Assembly (NCBI RefSeq): GCF_003121705.1
Contig: NZ_PYHR01000002.1
Location: 2,232,001 to 2,296,000, forward strand
Reading direction: 5' to 3'
Length of the DNA stretch: 64,000 bases
DNA from: Serinibacter arcticus
Lineage (GTDB): Bacteria > Actinomycetota > Actinomycetes > Actinomycetales > Beutenbergiaceae
A program made the translations under genes and the position numbers. The notes beneath the pieces were generated by a model that was not told the origin of the DNA, did no database searches, and saw nothing but the letters and a program-made list of their open reading frames with translations. Positions 36,902 to 45,228 of this stretch are shown in pieces. Positions within the stretch are counted from its first letter, which is position 1, and each line of letters starts with the position of its first letter.

Positions 36902-39321
36902 CCACCCCGCTGCAGGACCAGGCCCCCTCCCCCACCGAGCTCGACCTCGCCGTCGACGGGATGACGTGCGCGAGCTGCGTCGCCCGCGTCGAGCGCAAGC
37001 TCGGGCGGCTTCCGGGCGTCACCGCCGAGGTCAACCTCGCGCTCGAGCAGGCGCACGTCGTGCTCGCCGAGCCCACGACCGAGCAGGACCTCCTCGACGC
37101 CGTCGCGAGCGCGGGGTACACGGCGCGCGTCCTCGCGCGGCCCGGAGGTGGGGCGACCGCGGTTCCCCACGCGAACCACGACCCCGACGGCCACCCCGAC
37201 GTCGACGCCGAGCACGCCCTCTCGGGCCACGGTCACCACCCCGGCCACACGGGCGACGCCGACACGTCCGCCCCGACGGCCGACCGCGGGGCGGTGCTGC
37301 GCCGTCGCCTCGTCGTCGCGAGCATCCTCACGGTGCCGGTCGTCGTGCTGTCGATGATCCCCGCCACCCAGTTCCCGGGCTGGCAGTGGGTCGTCGCGGC
37401 GCTCGCGACGCCCGTCGTGACGTGGGCCTCCTGGCCCTTCCACACGGCGGCCTTCCGCGCGGCCCGCCACGGCTCGTCCACGATGGACACGCTCGTCTCG
37501 CTCGGCGTGATCGCCGCGTCCCTGTGGTCGCTGTGGGCCCTGCTGCTGGGCGGCGCGGGCGAGATCGGGATGCGGATGCAGCCCACGCTGATCCCTCGCC
37601 TCGGCGAGGACGCGGGCATGGGCCACTCCCTGCCGGAGCTCTACTTCGAGGTCGCCGCCGTCGTCGTGACCTTCCTCCTCGCGGGCCGGTACGCCGAGCA
37701 CCGCGCCCGCCGCTCGTCGGGCGACGCGCTGCGCAGCCTGCTCGAGCTCGGCGCGAAGGAGGCCGCGCTCGTCACGATCGACGACTCCGGGAGGCGCACC
37801 GAGCGTCGGGTCCCGGCCGCGGACCTGGCCGTCGGCGACCTGTTCGCCGTCCGTCCGGGCGAGAAGGTCGCCACGGACGGAGAGGTGGTCGAGGGCGTGT
37901 CCGCCGTCGACGCCTCGCTCCTGACGGGTGAGCCCGTGCCGGTCGACGTGGCCTTCGGCGACGCCGTCTCCGGCGCGACGATCAACACGTCCGGCGCGCT
38001 GCTCGTGCGCGCCACGCGCGTGGGCACCGACACCGCTCTGGCCCAGATCGCGCGGCTCGTCTCGCGCGCCCAGACCGGCAAGGCGCCGGTCCAGCGGCTG
38101 GCCGACCGGATCTCCGCCGTGTTCGTGCCGATCGTCATGGTGATCGCCGTCGCGACCCTCGGGGTCTGGCTCGCGATCGGCGCCTCGGGCGGCCTGACGA
38201 CGGGTGAGGTGCAGGCGGCGTTCACGGCCGCCGTCGCCGTCCTCATCATCGCGTGCCCGTGCGCCCTCGGGCTGGCGACGCCGACCGCGCTCCTCGTCGG
38301 CACCGGCCGCGGTGCGCGGCTGGGCATCCTCATCAAGGGCCCGGAGGTCCTCGAGACCACGCGTCGCGTCGACGTCGCCGTGCTCGACAAGACCGGCACG
38401 ATCACCGCCGGCCGGATGAGCGTGACCGAGGTCGTGGCGTCCGGCACCTCCCGCGAGGAGGTGCTCACCGTCGCGGGCGCGGTCGAGGGGCTCTCGGAGC
38501 ACCCGATCGCCCGGGCCGTGACCGACGCCGCTGCGGCGGCGGGGCGCCCGCTGCCGGTCGTGACGAACTTCGTGAGCGCTGCCGGCTTCGGCGTGAGCGC
38601 GCGGGTGGTGCGCGACGGCGGGGCCGCCCGCGTCGTCGTCGGCCGCCCGTCCTGGGTGGGCGAGCAGGCGAGCGTCCCCGCCGAGGTGGCCGACGCCGTC
38701 GCGCGCCTCGAGGCCACCGGCGCCACGACCGTCGTGCTGGCGGTGGAGCGGGGCTCCGGCCTCGTCGCCGTCGGGGTCGTCGCGCTGGCCGACGAGCTCA
38801 AGCCGACCTCGCGCGACGCCGTCGCGCAGCTGAGGGCCCTCGGCATCACGCCGGTGCTGCTCACCGGCGACCAGGAGGCCACGGCCCGGACGGTCGCCGC
38901 GCAGGTGGGGATCGACCGCGTCATCGCGGGCGTCCTGCCCGAGGGGAAGGTCGCCGAGGTCGAGCGGCTGCAGCGCGAGGGTCACGTGGTGGCGATGGTG
39001 GGCGACGGCGTGAACGACGCCGCGGCCCTGGCCCAGGCGGATCTCGGGCTCGCGATGGGCACGGGGACCGACGTCGCCATCGAGGCGAGCGACCTCACGC
39101 TCGTGCGCGGCGATCTCGTCAGCGCCCCGACGGCGATCGCGCTGTCGCGGCGCACGCTCCGCGTCATCAAGCAGAACCTGTTCTGGGCGTTCGCCTACAA
39201 CGTGGCGGCGATCCCGCTCGCCGCGCTGGGGCTGCTCAACCCGATGATCGCCGGGGCCGCGATGGCCGCCAGCTCGGTCATCGTGGTGACGAACTCACTG
39301 CGGCTGCGGAACGCGCCCTGA
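36898..39321 (+). CDS. copA: Copper-exporting P1B-type ATPase
   Basis: An 807-residue Cu(I)-exporting ATPase. The N-terminal HMA domain holds Cys24 and Cys27 (GMTCASC), and a His/Asp-rich stretch at about 88-120 contains GHGHHPGHTGD. The transmembrane metal site is CPC at 453-455, the phosphorylated Asp is D497 in DKTGT, the nucleotide-domain motif is SEHPIA, and the hinge is MVGDGVNDAAALAQADLG. It exports Cu(I) across the cytoplasmic membrane. It is coupled to copZ by ATGA. Its last 44 bases overlap the end of the convergent DUF2330 gene. Confidence 0.96.
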   Translation: MTTPLQDQAPSPTELDLAVDGMTCASCVARVERKLGRLPGVTAEVNLALEQAHVVLAEPTTEQDLLDAVASAGYTARVLARPGGGATAVPHANHDPDGHPDVDAEHALSGHGHHPGHTGDADTSAPTADRGAVLRRRLVVASILTVPVVVLSMIPATQFPGWQWVVAALATPVVTWASWPFHTAAFRAARHGSSTMDTLVSLGVIAASLWSLWALLLGGAGEIGMRMQPTLIPRLGEDAGMGHSLPELYFEVAAVVVTFLLAGRYAEHRARRSSGDALRSLLELGAKEAALVTIDDSGRRTERRVPAADLAVGDLFAVRPGEKVATDGEVVEGVSAVDASLLTGEPVPVDVAFGDAVSGATINTSGALLVRATRVGTDTALAQIARLVSRAQTGKAPVQRLADRISAVFVPIVMVIAVATLGVWLAIGASGGLTTGEVQAAFTAAVAVLIIACPCALGLATPTALLVGTGRGARLGILIKGPEVLETTRRVDVAVLDKTGTITAGRMSVTEVVASGTSREEVLTVAGAVEGLSEHPIARAVTDAAAAAGRPLPVVTNFVSAAGFGVSARVVRDGGAARVVVGRPSWVGEQASVPAEVADAVARLEATGATTVVLAVERGSGLVAVGVVALADELKPTSRDAVAQLRALGITPVLLTGDQEATARTVAAQVGIDRVIAGVLPEGKVAEVERLQREGHVVAMVGDGVNDAAALAQADLGLAMGTGTDVAIEASDLTLVRGDLVSAPTAIALSRRTLRVIKQNLFWAFAYNVAAIPLAALGLLNPMIAGAAMAASSVIVVTNSLRLRNAP

Positions 39322-40375
39322 CGCGGCTGGACCGTCGACGGTCCAGCCCGATCCACGTGGCGCCCGCGAGCGCCAGGCCGAGCACCACGAACGCCGGGCC
39401 CGCGTGGATCGGCCCGACCATCCGGTCCACCTCGACCCGGTAGGTGCGCCGGACGTCGGCCGCCCCGGAGGCCGCGAACGTGAAGTCCGCGACGACGTCG
39501 GTGGCCGGGTCGCCGAACCGCTGCTCGACCGCCGTGACGTAGGCGGCGTCGCCGAACGGCTGCGCCCAGTCGGCCAGCGCGGGCCACGCCCCGGCGTCGA
39601 GCGGGCCGGCGTACAGGGTCTCGGCGCCGCCGGCCTGGACGTCGGTGCGGTCCGTGCGCGAGTCGGCGACGACGTAGGTGCGGACGAGCTGCGCCGTCGT
39701 CGCGGCCGCGGACAGCCGCATCGGGTAGACGAGCGCGTCGGCGTCGAACGTCAGCTGGATCGGCGGGATCGCGCCGTCGAGCTCCTCCCCCTCGGGCGAG
39801 AGCTTGATCGCCACGAACGACCAGCCGTCGGTGACGTAGTCGGTCATCCCCGCCCGGAGCCCCGGCGACAGGGCGTACCCGCGCTCGTCCAGCCAGGTGA
39901 GCAGACCGTCGAGGTCGGCGGACGAGAGGCTGACGACCTCGAGCGGCCCCAGCACGACCTCCTGGTGGACGTCGACGGGGACCCCGGCGGGAGCTCCGCC
40001 GTCGCCCGCTCCCGAGCCCCACAGGCCCGGGAGGTCGGGCCACCACACCGACACCTCCTCCGCCTGCGGCGCGGAGACCTTCTGCAGCGCCTCGAACACC
40101 GCTGCCGAGCCGAGCTCCGCCGTCGCGGGCGTCGGCGTGGGGATGACGAGGGCGGCGTCGGGGGCGTCGGAGATCGCGTCGAGGGCGATCTGGACGCGCT
40201 CGGTGCCGTCGACCAGCGAGACGACCGCCTGCTCCCCGATGACGTCGAGGGACTGCGTGGACTCCTCCGCCGTCGCGAAGCCGCCGCACCCGCACGCCGC
40301 TGCGGGCGGCACGGTCACCAGACCGGCCGTGAGCACGAGGGCTGCGGCGGCGAGGGCGGCGGTGCGTCTGGTCAT
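39278..40375 (-). CDS. DUF2330 domain-containing secreted/membrane protein, copy 2
   Basis: A 365-residue protein with a signal peptide followed by the family's Cys cluster, ACGCGGF. The extracytoplasmic domain contains AVVSLVDGTERVQIAL, LVIPTPTPATAEL, WWPDLPGLWG and PMRLSAAATTAQLVRTYVVA. A C-terminal membrane helix (PAFVVLGLALAGATWIGL) and a basic tail follow. The start MTRRTAALAAAALVL at 40375 is at normal distance for a signal peptide. Its 3' end overlaps copA by 44 bp. The function of the family is unknown, though the CGCGG cluster could bind metal or a disulfide partner. Confidence 0.85.
   Translation of the reverse strand: MTRRTAALAAAALVLTAGLVTVPPAAACGCGGFATAEESTQSLDVIGEQAVVSLVDGTERVQIALDAISDAPDAALVIPTPTPATAELGSAAVFEALQKVSAPQAEEVSVWWPDLPGLWGSGAGDGGAPAGVPVDVHQEVVLGPLEVVSLSSADLDGLLTWLDERGYALSPGLRAGMTDYVTDGWSFVAIKLSPEGEELDGAIPPIQLTFDADALVYPMRLSAAATTAQLVRTYVVADSRTDRTDVQAGGAETLYAGPLDAGAWPALADWAQPFGDAAYVTAVEQRFGDPATDVVADFTFAASGAADVRRTYRVEVDRMVGPIHAGPAFVVLGLALAGATWIGLDRRRSSRVRARSAAAVSSSPR
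39325..39348. terminator. 24-bp perfect palindrome after copA, inside the opposing gene
   Basis: A perfect 24-bp palindrome (GGCTGGACCGTC and its complement) begins three bases after the copA stop. It lies within the C-terminal codons of the convergent DUF2330 gene. It could terminate the copper transcript, but is not placed to terminate the opposing one cleanly. Confidence 0.6.
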
Positions 40376-40475
40376 GCTGACTCCCTGGTCCGAGCCGGCG
40401 CGGTCCGGCAGGGCCCCCACGATGGCACCGGAGGTGCCTCGCGCGGGGATCGGGCACCGACGTGACCGCGGCGAG

Positions 40476-41288
40476 TCAGCGGAAGCGGCGACCCTGGTCG
40501 TTGCGGTAGGCGAGGAACGCCATCGCCGCGAAGACGGCAGTCCACACCAGGAACACGGGGATCGCGTAGGAGTAGCCGGGCGCGCCGGTGGTGGCGGCGA
40601 CCATGAGCTCCCTCGCGGCGCGGCTGGGCAGGAAGGTCGAGAACGTGTCGAGCCACCCCGGGAACATCTCCGGCGGCAGGAACAGACCGCCGGCGAAGGC
40701 GAGCGGGAACAGCACGACCTGCACGACGGCGATCGCGGCCTTCGAGGACATCGAGTAGCCGATCGCGAACCCGAGCAGCGTGAACGGCACGGCGACCGCC
40801 AGCACCGCGCCGATCGCGAGCACCAGGCGGCCGACCGGGATCGTCGCCGAGGTGAAGACGACCCCGACCAGGGCCAGCGGGACGACCGCCAGCACGGTGA
40901 AGAACAGCCCGATCATGACGCGCCCGATCATGCGGGGCCCGGCACCGGCCGGAAGGGTGCGGACGTACCCGTCGAAGGGCTGCGAGCGGTCGTCGGCGAC
41001 CCCCGTCCCGTGCGTGAACAGGCACGCCGACATCACTCCGAACACCCCGAGCTGGGCGAGTGCCTGCGTCGCCCCGACCGGGTCGCTGTTGACGGCCGGG
41101 TTCGGGACGACGAAGAAGAAGGCGGCGAGCGCCGGGAACATCGCCGAGCTGATGACGGCGATGGGGACGCGGATGTTCTCGAGGAACTGGGCGCGGACGT
41201 GGAGCGCGGTCAGCCGGAGGAACGGTGCCCGCGCGGGGCCGGGCCGGGCCGTGGAGTCGGTGGCTGCGGTGGCGGTCGAGGCGGACAT
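40476..41288 (-). CDS. ABC-2 type transporter permease
   Basis: The 270-residue permease has six membrane segments of the ABC-2 type, including AVISSAMFPALAAFFFVV, VVQVVLFPLAFAGGLFLP and FLVWTAVFAAMAFLAY. LFLPPEMFPGWLDTFSTFLP before the last helix is a common ABC-2 permease landmark. The ATG at 41288 has GGAG seven bases upstream and overlaps the expected ATPase stop (TGATG); an in-frame GTG at 41291 is possible. With the ATPase encoded just upstream it forms an exporter of unknown substrate, perhaps a drug, lipid or peptide. Confidence 0.87.
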   Translation of the reverse strand: MSASTATAATDSTARPGPARAPFLRLTALHVRAQFLENIRVPIAVISSAMFPALAAFFFVVPNPAVNSDPVGATQALAQLGVFGVMSACLFTHGTGVADDRSQPFDGYVRTLPAGAGPRMIGRVMIGLFFTVLAVVPLALVGVVFTSATIPVGRLVLAIGAVLAVAVPFTLLGFAIGYSMSSKAAIAVVQVVLFPLAFAGGLFLPPEMFPGWLDTFSTFLPSRAARELMVAATTGAPGYSYAIPVFLVWTAVFAAMAFLAYRNDQGRRFR

Positions 41289-42240
41289 CACATCGCTCCT
41301 TCGGTGAGGACGGGGGTGGTGCTGGGGCGGTGGCCGCGGTCGCCGCGGTCATCGCGAGGAACGCCTCCTCGAGGCTCGCTCCCCTGACCTCGAGGCCGGT
41401 GAAGGCGACGGCGCGACGGACGAGCTCGCGCACGGCGGCGTCGGAGTCCGTGGTGAGCACGGTGACGCGGTCGCCCTCGCGACTCACGTCGACGACGGCG
41501 GGCAGCCCTTGCAGGACGGACTCGTCGCCGTCGGGAAGCGTGAGCCGGACGTGACGAGCACCGACTCGCGCGAGGATCGTGGCCAGGTCGTCGTCCGCGA
41601 GGACGCGGCCGCCGTCGATCACCACGACGCGCTCGGCGAGCGCCTCGATCTCCTCGAGGTAGTGGCTCGTGACGACGATGCACGCACCGCTGGCGTGGTA
41701 GCCGCGGACCGCCTCCCACAGGATCCGGCGGGCGTCGACGTCGAGGCCGGTGGTGGGCTCGTCGAGCAGCACCAGGCGGGGGCGACCGACGATCGCGAGC
41801 GCGACGGCGAGGCGCCGCTTCTGCCCGCCGGACAGGCCGCCCGTCTGCCTCCTGGCGAGGTCCGTCAGCCCGAACATCTCCATCAGCTCGCCGGCGCCCA
41901 TCGGATCGGGGTAGTGCCCGGCCACGAAGTCGACGACCTCGCGGACCTTGAGGGTGGGCGGCAGGCCGGTCTCCTGCGGGGTCGTGCCGAGCCGCGTGCG
42001 GTTCGCGGGGTCGCGGGGGTCACCGCCGAACAGCCGGACGACCCCCTTCGAGGGGCGGCGGAGCCCGCTGACGAGGCTGAGGAGCGTGGACTTGCCGGCC
42101 CCGTTCGGGCCGAGCATCCCGATGAGCTGCCCCTCGTCCAGGGTGAGGGTGACGTCGTCGAGCGCCGTGACGGCGTCGAACGTGCGGGTCACGCCGGTGA
42201 GCGTGACGGCGTGGGGTGCCGTCGTGCTGGCGGTGATCAT
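41288..42240 (-). CDS. ABC transporter ATP-binding protein (frameshifted at its 3' end as sequenced)
   Basis: About 317 residues. Walker A is GPNGAGKST, the signature is LSGGQKRR, Walker B is LVLLDEPTTGLD, and the H-loop is VVTSHYLEE. The DrrA-type C-terminal segment ends EEAFLAMTAATAATA. As sequenced, the frame then runs on through the permease gene in a wrong frame. One extra base in the GGGGG run at 41312-41316 (plus strand) would give VLTEGAM and a TGA that overlaps the permease ATG, the coupling expected in this operon. The core enzyme is unaffected by the break. Confidence 0.88.
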
Positions 42241-42533
42241 GTGGTCCCTCCCAGGATCGAGGCGAGCGCGCTCCGGTAGCCCGTGAGTGCGGTTCGCCCG
42301 GTGTCGGACAGTGCGAGGTAGGTGACGGGGGTGCGCTTCTCGTGGGTCTTGGTGACGGCGACGTAGCCGGCATCCTCGAGCTTGCGCAGGTGGGTGGAGA
42401 GGTTTCCGGCGGTCATGTCGAGCTCCGATCGCAGCCGGGGGAAGGCGATCGCGTCGCCGCGGTCGAGCTGGGCGAGGACGACCATGATGCGGAGCCGCGC
42501 CGGCGCGTGGATGACGGTGTCCAGCTCGGTCAT
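42237..42533 (-). CDS. Winged-helix transcriptional regulator (HTH_34/ArsR-like)
   Basis: A 98-residue protein with one winged-helix domain: ARLRIMVVLAQLDRGDAIAF, then the recognition region ELDMTAGNLSTHLRKLEDAGYV and a wing with THEKRTPVTYLAL. It overlaps the membrane-protein gene upstream and the ABC ATPase gene downstream by ATGA at both ends. Regulators of this kind commonly control the operon that encodes them; the inverted repeat AGGTTTG-N5-CAAACCT just upstream of the operon is the probable binding site. Confidence 0.88.
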   Translation of the reverse strand: MTELDTVIHAPARLRIMVVLAQLDRGDAIAFPRLRSELDMTAGNLSTHLRKLEDAGYVAVTKTHEKRTPVTYLALSDTGRTALTGYRSALASILGGTT

Positions 42534-43180
42534 CGGCCGGCCCGCCTCCGGTGGCGCCCGACGACGTGGGCCGCGACCGCGCCGACTACCATCCCGCCGC
42601 CACCGGCGATCGCCATCACGAGGTAGGTGCGCGGCATCCCGACGGCGGAGGCGACCCCCGCGACGACGGCGATCCAGGCGCCCAGCACGAACCACGGCCA
42701 GTCGCGGTACATGGCCCCGCCTGCCATGTAGAGGACGCCGACGACGATGCACGGCAGCGCATTCGAGATCAGGCCCATCGTGGAGGGGGCGGCGTCGGTG
42801 GCGCCGATCGCGCCGATCACCACCCCGACGACGGTGAAGGAGACCGCCCAGGCCCAGCCGTACATCGCCCCGCTCGTCGCGCTGTCGCCGCGGAGGCCGC
42901 GCGAGCGGCGCAGGACGTGGACGATCGTGACGACGACGGCCACGGCCAGGAGGCCGTAGAAGAGCGCGAAGGCCCAGGGGGTGGGGAGGCCGGGGGTGGT
43001 GGCGGTGGTGGTCGCGGTCGCGGTGGTCCAGAGGGCGAGGTAGCCGATGAGCCAGGCGAGACCCCAGACGCCGTAGAGGAGTCGGGAGTCGGGGGCCAGG
43101 CGGACGCCGATCGAGGACGCCTCGCCGAGGATGCGGCGGGCGGTCTCGAGGTCGAGCTCGGAGGACTGGCTGTCGGTCAT
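42530..43180 (-). CDS. Multi-pass membrane protein encoded with an HTH regulator and ABC-2 exporter
   Basis: A 216-residue protein with a short helical N-terminus (LETARRILGEASSIGVRLA) and about six membrane segments, including WGLAWLIGYLALWT, FALFYGLLAVAVVVTIVHVL and YLVMAIAGGGGMVVGAVAAH. No family name can be given with certainty. It is the first gene of a four-gene coupled operon (membrane protein, winged-helix regulator, ATPase, permease) and may sense the signal that relieves repression. Confidence 0.75.
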   Translation of the reverse strand: MTDSQSSELDLETARRILGEASSIGVRLAPDSRLLYGVWGLAWLIGYLALWTTATATTTATTPGLPTPWAFALFYGLLAVAVVVTIVHVLRRSRGLRGDSATSGAMYGWAWAVSFTVVGVVIGAIGATDAAPSTMGLISNALPCIVVGVLYMAGGAMYRDWPWFVLGAWIAVVAGVASAVGMPRTYLVMAIAGGGGMVVGAVAAHVVGRHRRRAGR

Positions 43181-43186
43181 GCGTTG

Positions 43187-43205
43187 AGGTTTGCAGTTCA
43201 AACCT
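43187..43205. promoter_or_regulatory. Inverted repeat upstream of the HTH/ABC-2 operon
   Basis: AGGTTTG-CAGTT-CAAACCT is a perfect 7-bp inverted repeat with a 5-bp spacer, ending six bases before the first start codon of the operon. The position over or just after the promoter suits an autoregulatory operator for the small winged-helix protein encoded in the same operon. Confidence 0.7.
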
Positions 43206-43231
43206 GTTGGCGTCAAGGGTCAGTTGGTGGT

Positions 43232-44090
43232 GGCCACGTCAGCCTCGGGCAGACGCCCTCACGCCCGTACCCGCGGCCGACGACGACCGCACCTCCGACC
43301 AGCGGCGCGCCGACGCCCTCGAGGCGCTGGCGGGCAACGCCCTGTCGTCGGGCGCCTTCCGGTCGGGCTCACAGATCCGACCGCACCTGTCGGTCCTGGT
43401 TCCTGCCGACACCTGGCTGCTGCTCACCGTCCGGCGCCGGACCTGTGCACCTCGGCGAGCGACGAGACCGCCGGTCGGTCGTCCTCGGCCTTCCGCGCCA
43501 CGGGGCTGCCCGAGGAGCCGCCGCTGGCCGAGCTGCAGGACGGCACCCCGATCCCCTTCGCCGCGCTCGACGTCCTCGCCTGCGACGCTCTGATGCAGCG
43601 CGTCGTGCTCGACGCCGCGGGCTCACCCCTGGATGTCGGACGCACCGAGCGGACGTTCGAGGGTGCGCTGCGTCGGGCCATCCTCACGCGTGACCGCCAC
43701 TGCCAGTTCCCCGGCTGCACCCTGCGCGCCACCTGGTGCGAGGTGCACCACCTGAGGTTCTGGGCTGCCGACGGACCGACCTCGCTCGCGAACGGCATCA
43801 CCCTGTGCCGGCGCCACCACCACGCGGTCCACGACGACAACCTCACCGTCACGCCCGTCCCCGGCGGCTTCGCGTTCGCCGACGCCAGGGGTGAGCCACT
43901 CGGGACCACGTTCCGGCTGGCGGATCGGCTGCTGGTTCCACGGCGGCCGGATGCGGCGGGCGCAGCTCGACGCCCAGGTCAGGGGGCGGAACCAGTCGCG
44001 GGTCCCCCGACGGACGGAGGAGCCGACTCGGGCCCAGGCGGGGCGTCGGCGCGGGCGTCGGCGCGACGTCGACCTCGAGCGCCGCCTCGA
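43232..44090 (+). pseudogene. Remnant of a DUF222/HNH endonuclease (REP13E12-like) gene
   Basis: Only the C-terminal part of this family is present. The region begins without a start codon in the typical DRTSDQRRADALEALAGNAL segment and reads to RPHLSVLVPADTWLLLT. It changes frame near 43435 and continues as SPLDVGRTERTFEGALRRAI and the HNH nuclease CQFPGCTLRATWCEVHHL with a final CRRHHHAVHDDN. The N-terminal DUF222 portion is missing. No homopolymer explains the frame change, so this looks like real decay. DUF222-HNH genes are multi-copy in many actinobacteria and often recombine or degrade. Confidence 0.8.
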
Positions 44091-44163
44091 GCCGGGCGGT
44101 GCGCAGCCTCGGCGTCGGGCGAGATCTGCGAGGGCAGGTCACTCGCGATGCCGAGGGTGTGGG

Positions 44164-44200
44164 TGGCTGGTCCCCGGTTCGCCCCACCGGGGACCAGCCA
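44164..44200. terminator. Strong hairpin downstream of the DUF222/HNH remnant
   Basis: A perfect 15-bp stem (44164-44178 with 44186-44200) with a 7-base loop lies about 75 bp after the HNH remnant and 150 bp before the CPBP protease gene. It is the longest uninterrupted stem with a loop noticed in the window. It may be the original terminator of the decayed gene, or an element associated with that gene family. Confidence 0.6.
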
Positions 44201-44350
44201 GGAGATTGTCTACCACACACCGCGTCATACGCGGGCGAACCTTCACAAGCGAGGCCAGTTGCGCCTTCAACTACCGATGCGCGACCCGGGTCGAGGAAGC
44301 TGTCAGGAGCCGCACGGGTGCCGTGCAGGTTGCGGTGGTAGAACCGAGCG

Positions 44351-45187
44351 ATGACCGAGGGTTCTCCCGCTGCGGCGGGTCGCGATGCCGCCGACGAGCC
44401 GCGGGTGCCCGTGTCGGCGAGTGCGCGACGGCGACGGCTGACGTACGAGGTGTGGCTCGTCCTCGGGGTGACGGTGCTGGGGAGCGTGACGCTGGCCGTC
44501 CTCAACCTGGTCGACCGCTACACGATCGACGTCCCGCTCGCGCAGCAGTCGACCTCGCTCAACCCGTCCCAGAACGAGCGGCCCTGGCTGGATCTCCTCT
44601 ACCAGCTGCGCCGCTACGCCTTCCTCGCGCTGCCGGCGCTGCTCGCGCTGTACCTGCTCTCGACCAACGGCCGCAGCGCGGTCCGGCGGATCGGGCTCGA
44701 CCTGACCCGACCGGGTCGCGACCTGCTGCAGGGCCTCGGGCTGGCCGCCGCGGTGGGCATCCCCGGGCTGGGGGTGTACGCGCTCGGCCGGGCGCTCGGC
44801 GTCACGGTCGAGGTCCGCCCCGCCACGCTCGACGCCTTCTGGTGGACGATCCCGGTACTCATCCTCGGAGCGCTCGCGAACGGCTTCCTCGAGGAGGTCG
44901 TGGTGGTGGGGTACCTCGCCGAACGGCTGAAGGACCTGCGGTGGGGCGTGGCGGCGATCATCCTCGCGAGCGCGATCCTGCGGGGCAGCTACCACCTCTA
45001 CCAGGGGCCGGGGATGGCGATCGGCAACGTCGCGATGGGCGTGCTGTTCGCGTGGTTCTACCTCGTGCCGTCGTGGGGACGGCGGGTGATGCCGCTCGTC
45101 GTCGCCCACACCGTCATCGACGTCGTGGCGTTCGTCGGATACTCCCTCCTGCCCGAGGCGCTGCTCACCGCCCTCGGCGTGGGGTGA
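44351..45187 (+). CDS. CPBP family intramembrane metalloprotease
   Basis: A 278-residue protein with about seven to eight membrane segments. The CPBP (CAAX protease/bacteriocin-processing) motifs are visible: motif 1 as FLEEVVVVGYLAERL (EE followed by a Gly-Tyr variant instead of the common Arg), motif 2 as RGSYHLYQG with His, and motif 3 as VVAHTVIDVVAF. These residues bind the catalytic zinc or metal. The substrate is unknown. It is followed at 41 bp by the pseudokinase-flippase gene and may be co-expressed with it. Confidence 0.85.
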   Translation: MTEGSPAAAGRDAADEPRVPVSASARRRRLTYEVWLVLGVTVLGSVTLAVLNLVDRYTIDVPLAQQSTSLNPSQNERPWLDLLYQLRRYAFLALPALLALYLLSTNGRSAVRRIGLDLTRPGRDLLQGLGLAAAVGIPGLGVYALGRALGVTVEVRPATLDAFWWTIPVLILGALANGFLEEVVVVGYLAERLKDLRWGVAAIILASAILRGSYHLYQGPGMAIGNVAMGVLFAWFYLVPSWGRRVMPLVVAHTVIDVVAFVGYSLLPEALLTALGVG

Positions 45188-45228
45188 GCCTCCCCCGTCC
45201 GCGGACCACGGCGACCTAGACTCGAGCG

